Positions 41,463 to 49,510 of a stretch of DNA of 64,000 nt are shown here, piece after piece. Below the pieces are notes generated by a model. The model saw nothing but the letters and a program-made list of their open reading frames with translations, did no database searches and was not told the origin of the DNA. The number at the start of each line of letters is the position of its first letter. Positions within the stretch are counted from its first letter, which is position 1. Position numbers and translations under genes: made by a program. Source of the DNA: Pseudomonadota bacterium (GTDB lineage: Bacteria > Pseudomonadota > Gammaproteobacteria > Burkholderiales > Burkholderiaceae_B); contig JAEWHK010000063.1 of the NCBI GenBank assembly GCA_023387815.1, positions 124,001 through 188,000 of the forward strand, in the 5' to 3' direction.

Positions 41463-41945
41463 ATGGCGATCAGCCACGAGTATGAAGTCAGCGTCGAATG
41501 GACCGGCAACCGCGGTGAAGGCACCCGTGACTACAAAAGTTACGATCGTGATTTTCTGATTCGCGCTGCCAACAAGCCCGACATTGCCGCTTCTTCAGAT
41601 GCAGCGTTCCGGGGCGATCCGGCCAGGTGGAACCCCGAGGATCTTCTGGTCGCCTCGGTGTCGGCCTGCCATAAGCTGTGGTACTTGCATTTGTGTGCCG
41701 ACGCGGGAATTCAGATCACCAGTTACCAGGATCGCGCCATTGGCACGATGATCACAGACGCAAAAGGAGGCGCATTCAAAAAAATTATTCTGCGCCCCGT
41801 CATTACGATCGTCAACAAGGAAGACATCGGGAAATCGCAGGCGTTACATCACGATGCGCACGAGAAGTGCTTTATTGCAAACTCGGTCAATTTCCCGATA
41901 GAAATTGATGCGCGAATCAGCGCTGAAACAGCTGACTCGCGCTAG
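41463..41945 (+). CDS. OsmC-family peroxiredoxin-like protein
   Basis: A 160-residue OsmC/Ohr-fold protein; the start at 41463 has AGGAGA about 5-8 bases upstream. One cysteine lies in VASVSACHKLWYLHLCADAGI, a second six to nine residues on in HLCA, and a third later in EKCFIAN. In classic OsmC/Ohr the peroxidatic Cys pairs with one about 60 residues away, which fits the ACHK cysteine with the C-terminal EKCF one. It should reduce organic or fatty hydroperoxides in the cytoplasm. It ends 4 bases from the convergent MFS gene. Confidence 0.85.
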   Translation: MAISHEYEVSVEWTGNRGEGTRDYKSYDRDFLIRAANKPDIAASSDAAFRGDPARWNPEDLLVASVSACHKLWYLHLCADAGIQITSYQDRAIGTMITDAKGGAFKKIILRPVITIVNKEDIGKSQALHHDAHEKCFIANSVNFPIEIDARISAETADSR

Positions 41946-41949
41946 CTCG

Positions 41950-43248
41950 TTAATGGGTTACTTCGCTGTCAGCGCGTTTGCCAAGAATAATGGCGGCAAT
42001 CAGACCCAGTCCGACGCCAAACATCACGTAATACGTGGGCGCCATGGGTGAACCCGTCTGTTGAATCAGCCAGGTCACAATAAACTGGGCAAAGCCGCCA
42101 ATCAGCATCACCGAAATATTGTACGAAATGGACAGCCCAAGCGAGCGCACTCGCGTGGGGAAAAGCACGGCCATCACGGTACTGAAAACAGCAAAAAAGG
42201 CGGATGCGCAAAGTCCGGTGGCAAGCTGAACCACAATCAGTTTGGATATCGTAGGTGCAGCGGTCAGCCAGGAATAGATTGGAAACAGAATAATGAAATA
42301 CAGGGCCAGCGAGGTAATCAGCAGACGACTGCGACCAATGCGGTCAGCCAGCATGCCCATCAGCGGCGTCAGAATCACCACCCAGGCCGCGCCAAGCATT
42401 TGTACTTCAAACGTTTCCTGCAACGGCAGATTCAATATTTTTGTCGCGAATGTCACCAGATAGGTGAAGGTAATGTAGACAGTTACCGTCGCAGCGGCCA
42501 CCAGACCGATACCCATTACGGTTTCGCGCCAGGCACTGACCAGAAGTTCACCGATACTGATTTTGCGTCCTTCTTCGGCTTCCAATTTTTTGGCATTGCG
42601 AAATACCTCGGTCTCATCCAGGCGACGACGGATGTAGACAGCCAGTGGAATAATAAGCAGACCGACAAAGAAAGGAATGCGCCATGCCCAGGCTTCAATT
42701 TCTTCCTGAGTAAACACAAAGGTCATAAATGTACCGGCAGCAGCACCAATAAGCAGACCGATCATCTGACCTGTCATTTGCCATGACCCATAAAAGCCAC
42801 GCTTGCCGGGCGGTGCCATTTCAATCAGCAAGGCTGTTGCCGTTCCGAATTCACCACCTGCGGAAAAGCCCTGTATCAGACGGGCAATCAGGATCAGGAC
42901 AGGAGCCAGAAGCCCCGCAGTCTGATAGGTTGGCGAGAAGGTAATGATCGCCATGGCCACTGCCATCAGGGAAGTGACCAGTACCAGAGCAGACTTGCGC
43001 CCTTTTTTGTCACCATACATACCCAAAATGATTCCGCCCACCGGCCGCATGAAAAAGCCGACGCCGAAAATTGCAGTTGTCATAAGGATATCGTTCAGAT
43101 CGCCGCTTTTGGCCGACGGATCCACAGGGAAGAATAGTCTGGCGATGATGGGCGTCATGAACGCAAAAACCAGAAAATCGTACCACTCCAGCGCATTGCC
43201 GATAACAGCAGCAGCCAGGTTGCGCACAGGAACCTTGGTGGATTGCAT
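41950..43248 (-). CDS. MFS transporter, metabolite:H+ symporter (MHS) family
   Basis: A 432-residue transporter with 12 predicted helices. Family marks are GNALEWYDFLVFAF near residue 17, RPVGGIILGMYGDKKGRK near 68 (the loop 2-3 MFS motif), RLIQGFSAGGEFGTATALLIE near 125 and RRRLDETEVF near 208. MHS proteins carry carboxylates, betaine or proline with protons (KgtP, ProP, CitA-like). It is divergent from the ArgE-like gene with a 142-base spacer, so the imported compound may be the deacylase substrate or an unrelated acid. Confidence 0.86.
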   Translation of the reverse strand: MQSTKVPVRNLAAAVIGNALEWYDFLVFAFMTPIIARLFFPVDPSAKSGDLNDILMTTAIFGVGFFMRPVGGIILGMYGDKKGRKSALVLVTSLMAVAMAIITFSPTYQTAGLLAPVLILIARLIQGFSAGGEFGTATALLIEMAPPGKRGFYGSWQMTGQMIGLLIGAAAGTFMTFVFTQEEIEAWAWRIPFFVGLLIIPLAVYIRRRLDETEVFRNAKKLEAEEGRKISIGELLVSAWRETVMGIGLVAAATVTVYITFTYLVTFATKILNLPLQETFEVQMLGAAWVVILTPLMGMLADRIGRSRLLITSLALYFIILFPIYSWLTAAPTISKLIVVQLATGLCASAFFAVFSTVMAVLFPTRVRSLGLSISYNISVMLIGGFAQFIVTWLIQQTGSPMAPTYYVMFGVGLGLIAAIILGKRADSEVTH

Positions 43249-43390
43249 GAGTAAGTCCTTTACCGGGTAAAATAAAAATCAAAATACTTTGTAATGCTGT
43301 TTTGCACAAGCTCGCTGCATCGGTTCAAATGGAAATGTTGCATTTCTGTGGTTTTTCCATCTAACTTATGCTGCATCAAGGAAATCACAT

Positions 43391-44557
43391 ATGAAATCAA
43401 GTAACCCCACCAAGGAAGAATGGCTTGCCACGCTGGTTGGCATGGATACGACCAGTCGCAACTCCAATCTGGGCCTGATTGAAACCGTCCGTGACGCACT
43501 GTCTGCGCACGGTGTAGACAGCTGGCTGACCACTGATGAGAAAGGCGCCAAAGCGAATCTGTTTGCAACCCTGCCCGCCTCTGATGGGCAGACGCAGGGT
43601 GGTGTCGCCCTGTCCGGTCACACGGATGTGGTCCCCGTGGATGGTCAGGACTGGAACAGCGATCCATTCGTTCTGCTGCCCGGCAACGACCGTCTTTTTG
43701 GCCGCGGCACCTGCGATATGAAAGGATTTATTGCAACTGCAATGGCACTGGTACCGGAGTTTTTGCAGCAGGAACGCAAGAAACCGATTCATTTGGCATT
43801 TTCTTATGACGAAGAAGTCGGTTGCGCCGGGGCACCGTTCATGCTCAGGGAACTGCAGAAGCGCAACCAGAAGATCGATGGCTGCGTGGTGGGAGAACCC
43901 ACCGGCATGCGCGTGGTGGTGGCGCATAAAGGGATCAACCTCTTTACCTGCCGTGTGCACGGCAAGGCAGCGCATTCATCCCTGACGCCATATGGCTGCA
44001 ATGCGATTGAACATGCGGCCCGTCTCATTTGTCATATTCGCGATCTGGCTGATTATTATCGTGATAACGGGCCTTATGACAAACATTACGATGTGACCTA
44101 CACCACGATCACCACCAACAAGATCATGGGTGGCATTGCTGTGAATACGATTCCAGGTGAATGCCAGTTCAATTATGAGTTCCGCAATCTGCCCGGCATG
44201 CCTGGTGAAGAGATTCAGGCGAAAATTCAGGAATATGTCAGCAGCGAGTTATTACCTCGCATGCAAAAAGAGTATCCCGATGCGCGCATTGATATCAGCG
44301 CCGATGCCAGCGCGCCCCCGCTGGAAACATCAGAACAGGCGGCTATTACCGAACTGGTTCGGGCGCTTACCAAAGATCAGGAGACTCGTAAAGTCGCTTA
44401 CGGAACCGAAGCCGGTCTGTTCCATGATCTGGGCATTCCTACCATTGTCTGCGGGCCTGGCCACATTGAACAGGCACACAAGCCCGACGAGTTTGTCGAA
44501 TTATCACAACTGAATGACTGCGAGAATTTCCTGAGGAAACTGTCTGCCAGTTTGTAG
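43391..44557 (+). CDS. argE: Acetylornithine deacetylase (ArgE-type M20 peptidase)
   Basis: A 388-residue M20 deacetylase of the ArgE type. Metal-binding motifs are SGHTDVVPVDGQDW (near 75), GRGTCDMKGF (near 104), YDEEVGCAGAP (near 138) and VGEPTGMRV (near 165), with the last His in CGPGHIEQAHKPDEF near the C-terminus. It hydrolyses N-acetylornithine to ornithine in the linear arginine pathway. No other arg gene is near; together with the divergent MHS transporter, a role in degrading an imported N-acyl amino acid is an alternative. Confidence 0.83.
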   Translation: MKSSNPTKEEWLATLVGMDTTSRNSNLGLIETVRDALSAHGVDSWLTTDEKGAKANLFATLPASDGQTQGGVALSGHTDVVPVDGQDWNSDPFVLLPGNDRLFGRGTCDMKGFIATAMALVPEFLQQERKKPIHLAFSYDEEVGCAGAPFMLRELQKRNQKIDGCVVGEPTGMRVVVAHKGINLFTCRVHGKAAHSSLTPYGCNAIEHAARLICHIRDLADYYRDNGPYDKHYDVTYTTITTNKIMGGIAVNTIPGECQFNYEFRNLPGMPGEEIQAKIQEYVSSELLPRMQKEYPDARIDISADASAPPLETSEQAAITELVRALTKDQETRKVAYGTEAGLFHDLGIPTIVCGPGHIEQAHKPDEFVELSQLNDCENFLRKLSASL

Positions 44558-44870
44558 GTGTTGCAGCGTGATCAGTGATATCGGAACAGTCGTCTTAACT
44601 TAATAAAGAAGCGCAATTTTCCGATATACAAATGTGATTGCGCCAGGAACGATGGCGTGTCGGCCGATGACGTCAAATGCAATAAACGTTAATCGCGCTC
44701 ACAAGAAAAGGCAGGTCTGTATCACACAGCCTGCCTTCTTCATTTAATTCACAGTCGCCTTAACAATTGCATTATCGATTGCACAAACGCTCCCGTTAAC
44801 ATGCCTGCAACAGCAACTTTACCGGCATACGCAACGGCGCTACTGAGAGCGCCGCCACATCCCAACCAGT
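44558..44870. other. Spacer between convergent argE and PQQ alcohol dehydrogenase genes
   Basis: 313 bases without a credible gene. It contains a terminator hairpin (44708-44741) and a small stem CGGCGC/GCGCCG near 44835-44854. A 13-base word ATACAAATGTGAT (44626-44638) recurs after the HNH gene at 31286-31298. Otherwise nothing recognisable. Confidence 0.45.
44708..44737 (-). terminator. Rho-independent terminator of the PQQ alcohol dehydrogenase operon
   Basis: AAGGCAGG/CCTGCCTT forms an 8-bp stem with a 14-base loop. On the minus strand it is followed by TTTTCTTG, so it best fits the PQQ alcohol dehydrogenase transcript, 134 bases past its stop. On the + strand (for argE) the tail CTTCATTT is weaker. 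Confidence 0.6.
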
Positions 44871-46664
44871 TTATTTGCTGCTTGACTTTTCGCTTTCGTC
44901 ATCATCCAGAGCGAACACGAATACAGAGTGTCCTGAATCGACAACGTTCTTGAGTTCCGGACTCAGAATCGCAGCTGGAGGCGTCTGGGCATTGGGCCCG
45001 GTAACCACGGCAACATACTGCTTACCATTGACGCTGTAGCTCATTGGGAAACCGCCAACTGATGTGTTGACGCGGGTTGACCACAACTTGTCACCATTGT
45101 TCTGATCATACGCGGCAAACTCGCGCATGCTGTCGCCAGTGAACAGCAGACCACCGCCTGTTGTCAGCACACCGGAACTGAAGATGGGTTTCTGTTTTTT
45201 CACCCACAGGAACTTGCCGGTTTTGACGTCAATTGCGTAGACGCGACCAACGCTGTCCTCGCCAGGCGCAAATGAAACCGCGCCCGATGCCTGCGCACCC
45301 ACAGATTCACCCGTGCGCAATTCGATGGGCTTGGGCGTCAACTCTTTGCACGAAGAACTCAGTGGTACATAAAGCGCATTGGTCAACGGGCTGTATGCCC
45401 CTGTCATCCACAATTTACCCAGATCGCGACCGCCACAAACCTTGACCGTCTCGTCAATGGATTTGGCTTTCAGATCGGTATTGGTAATGACTTTGCCTTC
45501 TTCGGTAAAGCCTTTGATGACGTTCTGATAAACGGTATCGCGTGCCCACAACAGTTTGCCGGTATCACGATCCAGCACAAATGCAGTGCCATATTTTCCA
45601 GGAACAGAGGCAACAACGTCATATTTCTTGCCTGCCTCGACGTCTTTGCTCATATAGGCAACTTCGTCTTTGGAAGGCGCAACCTGGCTTTCAACCAGAA
45701 CGCGTTCAAACGGGCTGTCCAGATCCCAATCGTCATTAGGCATGTGCTGGTAGTACCATTTAACCTTACCGGTTTCAGCATCGATTGCCAGCGTTGAGCT
45801 TGTGTAAAGCGCATCGCCATCACCACTGCCGCGCAGAATGGATGGATAGGGAATCGGCATGCCTACGCCCCAGAACAGCATCTTGCGCTTGGGATCATAA
45901 GAACCGGTCATCCAGGGAGAACCACCCCAGCGATTCTCTTTGGCCAGGCCACCCCAGCTGTCGTCAACTGCCGGATCGCCAATGGTATTCAGACGCCACA
46001 ATTCCTTGCCGGTTTCTGCATCATGCGCTGTGATATAGCAGCCACCAGCTGTTCCAGTGATACTGCAGCCGGAAGTACCGGTAAAGACCTTGCCATCAAC
46101 TACCAGAGGACCTGCGGTAAAGCTGTAGCCTTTTTCCCATTCATTAACCTGCACTTCCCACATTTTTTTGCCGGTCTTCGCTTCCAGCGCGACTAGCTTG
46201 GCGTCTGGCGTTGTCAGATACACGCGATCTTTATATAAGGCGAGCGAGTTGCGCTGACGATTGGCCTGGGCGTCATGATAGCCACCGGTGAATTTTGGCA
46301 AAGGCTGTGTGTATTCCCAGATCAGATCGCCGGTTGTTGCGTCCAGTGCCTGCACATGGCTGCGGTTCATCCCCAGGAACATAATGCCGTCATGTACCAA
46401 TGGTGCTGTTTCCTGCAATCCGCCAATGGGCATGGACCAGGCCCACGCCAGATCCAGTTTTTTTACGTTCTTTTTGTTGATCTGATCCAGCGGACTGTAC
46501 CCCTGATTGTCCACGGTACGACGCCAGCTGGGCCAGTCACCGTCTGCAGGATTCAGAATATCTTCGTTGGATAGCGGTTTGTAATCCTCGATTTTCACTT
46601 GTGCCTGAGCAGCACAGGCAAACATCACTGCGGCTGAGACCGCCAGAATTTTATGGATTTTCAT
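44871..46664 (-). CDS. Soluble PQQ-dependent alcohol dehydrogenase (methanol/ethanol family)
   Basis: A 597-residue periplasmic quinoprotein with a signal peptide (ending AAQAQ near residue 22) and an eight-bladed propeller. DWPSWRRTVDNQGYSPLDQIN is the start of the first blade, and repeated W-motifs of the form AxDxxTGKxxW follow (for example LEAKTGKKMWEV, IDVKTGKFLWVKK). The adjacent vicinal Cys-Cys disulfide of methanol and ethanol dehydrogenases is not evident; instead two cysteines lie 10 apart in SGCSITGTAGGC. It would oxidise an alcohol and pass electrons to a cytochrome c. The gene is 75 bases downstream of a cytochrome c gene, in the same orientation. Substrate unknown. Confidence 0.86.
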   Translation of the reverse strand: MKIHKILAVSAAVMFACAAQAQVKIEDYKPLSNEDILNPADGDWPSWRRTVDNQGYSPLDQINKKNVKKLDLAWAWSMPIGGLQETAPLVHDGIMFLGMNRSHVQALDATTGDLIWEYTQPLPKFTGGYHDAQANRQRNSLALYKDRVYLTTPDAKLVALEAKTGKKMWEVQVNEWEKGYSFTAGPLVVDGKVFTGTSGCSITGTAGGCYITAHDAETGKELWRLNTIGDPAVDDSWGGLAKENRWGGSPWMTGSYDPKRKMLFWGVGMPIPYPSILRGSGDGDALYTSSTLAIDAETGKVKWYYQHMPNDDWDLDSPFERVLVESQVAPSKDEVAYMSKDVEAGKKYDVVASVPGKYGTAFVLDRDTGKLLWARDTVYQNVIKGFTEEGKVITNTDLKAKSIDETVKVCGGRDLGKLWMTGAYSPLTNALYVPLSSSCKELTPKPIELRTGESVGAQASGAVSFAPGEDSVGRVYAIDVKTGKFLWVKKQKPIFSSGVLTTGGGLLFTGDSMREFAAYDQNNGDKLWSTRVNTSVGGFPMSYSVNGKQYVAVVTGPNAQTPPAAILSPELKNVVDSGHSVFVFALDDDESEKSSSK

Positions 46665-46739
46665 TTTTTGTCCTAATCTTCAAATGTCATATCGCGACGT
46701 CGCTTGCTTCAGTCATGCGACATCGTTCAAATGTAATAA

Positions 46740-47525
46740 TCAGCGCGCCGCTTTTGCCTGTTCGGCAGAGACACCACCAAAGCTGTTACCCCAGCTGTTA
46801 CGCACATAGGTGGCCACAGCAGCAACCTGCTCGTCGTTGAACTGTCCGCCCAATGCGGGCATGCTGTTGAGGCCGTGAATGATCGTGCTCAGCAACGCCG
46901 GTGCATTTGCCAGGCGATCGAATCCTTCCAGCTTGGTCCCAAATGCGCCCTGGCCCTCTGCGCCGTGGCAGGCAGCACACGTACTGCTAAAGACTTTGGC
47001 GCCTGCCGCCATCAGCTCTGGCGTCACTTCCACATTTTCTGATGCGGCTTGAGGGTGTTCTGCGGTTCCCAGCACCGATACCATTACGCCCACATTTTCA
47101 AAGCCCTGACCATTCATTTCTCCAGGTTTTTTGTCACCATCAAATCGATAAAGAGGCAAACCGCCGTAGCTTACCTGTGAGATGCCTTTATCATTTTTTT
47201 CCGCCTTCAGCAGGCCGGGCAAAATATCACGTCCCAGCGGACGGACTTCGGATACCACGGGTTCCCAGCGCTTCATACAGGCGTCATCACACTTGGCATT
47301 GTCATTTGTGATTAACGTGTACAGGGTGCGGCCTTCGGCATCCACCAGAAATGGGGTCATGGAGTCACTTTCGCCTTTGGCGATCAATGTGGCTGTCGCG
47401 GAGTTCGCTTCTGCACTCTTCCCCTGTGCATTGGTCGTTGCCGTTGCTGCATGTGCCAGCCCCGCAAAACCCAGGGCAGACGCCCACGCCACTGCAAGGG
47501 CCGTTTTTGTCGTGATCATTTTCAT
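46740..47525 (-). CDS. Cytochrome c with N-terminal secreted-repeat (COG4315-type) domain
   Basis: A 261-residue periplasmic protein. After a signal peptide (ending HAA near 27), residues about 45-150 resemble the secreted repeat domain of COG4315 lipoproteins (VDAEGRTLYTLITNDNAKCDDACMKRWEPV, LYRFDGDKKPGEMNGQG). Residues about 165-250 are a class I cytochrome c domain with haem motif CAACH and a likely axial Met in GLNSMPALGG. The combination in one chain is unusual to me. It precedes the PQQ alcohol dehydrogenase gene by 75 bases and is probably its electron acceptor, analogous to ExaB-type cytochromes. Confidence 0.83.
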   Translation of the reverse strand: MKMITTKTALAVAWASALGFAGLAHAATATTNAQGKSAEANSATATLIAKGESDSMTPFLVDAEGRTLYTLITNDNAKCDDACMKRWEPVVSEVRPLGRDILPGLLKAEKNDKGISQVSYGGLPLYRFDGDKKPGEMNGQGFENVGVMVSVLGTAEHPQAASENVEVTPELMAAGAKVFSSTCAACHGAEGQGAFGTKLEGFDRLANAPALLSTIIHGLNSMPALGGQFNDEQVAAVATYVRNSWGNSFGGVSAEQAKAAR

Positions 47526-47590
47526 TACTTTTCTCTTATTGAAAACCTATGGAGTAGAAAACTTCTGAATTTGGTTTTGATGATTTGTCA

Positions 47591-47604
47591 ATGATTTACA
47601 TCAA
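47591..47604 (-). promoter_or_regulatory. FNR/DNR-like box upstream of cytochrome c-PQQ dehydrogenase operon
   Basis: On the minus strand the sequence TTGATGTAAATCAT differs from the FNR/ANR/DNR consensus TTGAT-n4-ATCAA by one base. It is 66-79 bases upstream of the cytochrome c start, which suits an activator near -41. A second, 15-base relative, TTGACAAATCATCAA, overlaps it slightly downstream but with altered spacing. It suggests control by oxygen or nitric oxide. Confidence 0.6.
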
Positions 47605-47748
47605 ATTTATTTGAATGAGATGATAGACCTTTAAATTTCCTGACACAACCGATTCGGGCGGATTTAACTGAATTGTCACTGAAAAGGTCGAACTCATGTT
47701 TACTCTGATGCCCAGGCCGGATATGCAACGTCATCCAGACGCCGTCCC

Positions 47749-47792
47749 ATTTCGATTGCATTACAATTGAAATTTGACATTGCCGATGTCAA
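47749..47792. promoter_or_regulatory. Two adjacent inverted repeats upstream of xdhC
   Basis: ATTTCGATTG/CAATTGAAAT (one mismatch, 5-base spacer CATTA, 47749-47773) is directly followed by TTGACAT/ATGTCAA (perfect, 5-base spacer, 47774-47792). The second left arm includes a TTGACA that could be a -35 box, so a bound repressor would block RNA polymerase. They lie 45-88 bases upstream of the xdhC-like start in the 311-base divergent spacer 47526-47836. Confidence 0.5.
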
Positions 47793-47836
47793 TCATCTTT
47801 TTATGCGTTTTCTAACTACATACACAGGCGACTTCC

Positions 47837-48856
47837 ATGGAAAACCTTGACGTTCTGGTATTGCGCAAACTCTGCGAATGGCGTCAGGCGGGGAAAAAAG
47901 CCCTGCTGGCAACCGTCATTCGTACCTGGGGGTCATCACCCAGACCTTTGGGCTCTGTCATGGCACTGTGTGAAGACGGCGCTGTGGTTGGCTCGGTCTC
48001 GGGCGGCTGTATTGAAGACGATCTTATTTATCGCTACACCGGCGGCAGCGACAAGGCGGTGCTTTCAGGCGCTTCCTCTACCTGTCGTGTGAAATACGGC
48101 GTCACTGCCGAAGAAGCATTCCGCTTCGGCCTCCCCTGTGGTGGCACGCTGGAGATATTGCTTGAATTCAATCCGGAACCTCAGGCGCTGCGAGAACTGG
48201 TATCCGCACTGGATCAGGGTACGCTCATGCAGCGTATCGTGCGCCTGGGAGACAGTACGGTGCAACAGCATCCGGTAACCGAACCTCAGCCCTTGCGGAT
48301 TGACGAAACGTTTCTGAGCAACACGTTTGGTCCCGAGTTTCGCATGCTGCTTATCGGCGCAGGCCAGCTCGCAGAATATGTCGCCACCATGGCACTGTTT
48401 AATGGTTTCGCGGTGACGGTCTGTGACCCGCGCATCGAATATCGGAATGGCTGGTCGGTTGCCGGGGTCAGTGTCGTGGCCGAGATGCCCGATGATGTGG
48501 TGACCGCCTTCAAACCAGATAGTCGAACCTGTGTCATCGCGCTTACACATGATCCGAAACTGGATGACCTGGCCTTGCTTGAGGCCCTGGCGTCTCGTGC
48601 ATTCTATGTAGGTGCCATTGGATCTCGCCGCAATAACCAGGCGCGCCGACAACGGCTACAGGAACATTTCGGGGTGACAGACGCCCAGCTCCACAAACTG
48701 CGCGGGCCCATCGGTGTCTATATCGGCAGCAAATCGCCTGCCGAGATTGCCGTCAGTGTCATGGCAGAAGTGATTGCCGTCAAAAACGGTTTGATGCTTC
48801 CTGAAAATTTCGATGTCACGCACGCCAAGACGCATCCCTCGGAGTATTCCTCCTGA
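47837..48856 (+). CDS. xdhC: XdhC/CoxI-family molybdenum-cofactor maturation protein
   Basis: A 339-residue XdhC-type protein. The N-terminal XdhC/CoxI domain has ATVIRTWGSSPRPLGS and VGSVSGGCIEDDLI (near 55), with a cysteine that binds the cofactor, and YGVTAEEAFRFGLPCGGTLEI (near 90) contributes a second. The C-terminal half (from about 170) is a Rossmann region starting LIGAGQLAEYVA. XdhC binds Mo cofactor, assists its sulfuration and inserts it into xanthine-oxidase-family enzymes. Its stop overlaps the next gene by 1 base (TGATG). The convergent molybdenum hydroxylase genes are the likely client. Confidence 0.86.
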   Translation: MENLDVLVLRKLCEWRQAGKKALLATVIRTWGSSPRPLGSVMALCEDGAVVGSVSGGCIEDDLIYRYTGGSDKAVLSGASSTCRVKYGVTAEEAFRFGLPCGGTLEILLEFNPEPQALRELVSALDQGTLMQRIVRLGDSTVQQHPVTEPQPLRIDETFLSNTFGPEFRMLLIGAGQLAEYVATMALFNGFAVTVCDPRIEYRNGWSVAGVSVVAEMPDDVVTAFKPDSRTCVIALTHDPKLDDLALLEALASRAFYVGAIGSRRNNQARRQRLQEHFGVTDAQLHKLRGPIGVYIGSKSPAEIAVSVMAEVIAVKNGLMLPENFDVTHAKTHPSEYSS

Positions 48857-49485
48857 TGCAGGCGGCTCAGAGTCCGGAAACCACGAGCGCTGCCCCCGCA
48901 GTCGTCGCCATCGTGCTGGCGGCCGGCAAGGGAAGTCGCTTCGATGCCACCGGCGTCAAGTGCAAACCGGCGCAGCAACTGTCCGATGGCACGCCCATGA
49001 TCCGTGCCGTCTGTTCAACATTGCTGCAACACATTCCTGATATTACAGTTGTCTTTGGACAGCACGAACAGACCATTCGCGCCGCATTGGCGCATCTGCC
49101 AGTGAAATTTTTACATTGTCCTGATGCCCACAGCGGGATGAGCGCTTCGTTGCGGCATGCCGTCGCGTTAAGCCCAGCGGCAACAGGCTGGCTGATCGCG
49201 CTTGCCGATATGCCATTTGTGAAGGCGGACACAATTGCAAAAGTGATGTCTGCATTGGCCGGTGGCGCCCGCATCGCGCGTCCTGAATATGAAGGTAAAC
49301 CAGGGCACCCGGTGGCCTTCGCCACTGAGTTCAAAGACGAGCTGCTTGCTCTTAACGGCGATGAAGGCGCGCGTGCTGTCATACAGCGACATCGCGACGC
49401 CCTGACGCTCATTCCCGTCAACGACGCCGGGTGTCTGATTGATATCGACACGCCGGCGCAGTTGCAGGAGCATATGGGCCGATAA
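48856..49485 (+). CDS. MocA-like molybdenum cofactor nucleotidyltransferase
   Basis: A 209-residue nucleotidyltransferase of the MobA/MocA group. The nucleotide loop is VLAAGKGSRFDATGVKCKP (near 20), LADMPFVKADTI holds the metal aspartate (near 117), and GHPVAFATEF and GARAVIQRH are family blocks. MocA adds CMP to Mo-molybdopterin to make the cytosine dinucleotide cofactor used by xanthine-oxidase-family enzymes in bacteria. Its start codon overlaps the XdhC stop by 1 base, so the two maturation factors are coupled. The convergent hydroxylase genes begin 26 bases from its end. Confidence 0.84.
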   Translation: MQAAQSPETTSAAPAVVAIVLAAGKGSRFDATGVKCKPAQQLSDGTPMIRAVCSTLLQHIPDITVVFGQHEQTIRAALAHLPVKFLHCPDAHSGMSASLRHAVALSPAATGWLIALADMPFVKADTIAKVMSALAGGARIARPEYEGKPGHPVAFATEFKDELLALNGDEGARAVIQRHRDALTLIPVNDAGCLIDIDTPAQLQEHMGR

Positions 49486-49510
49486 GTCGCCCGCTTGCTC
49501 CATTTCCCTC

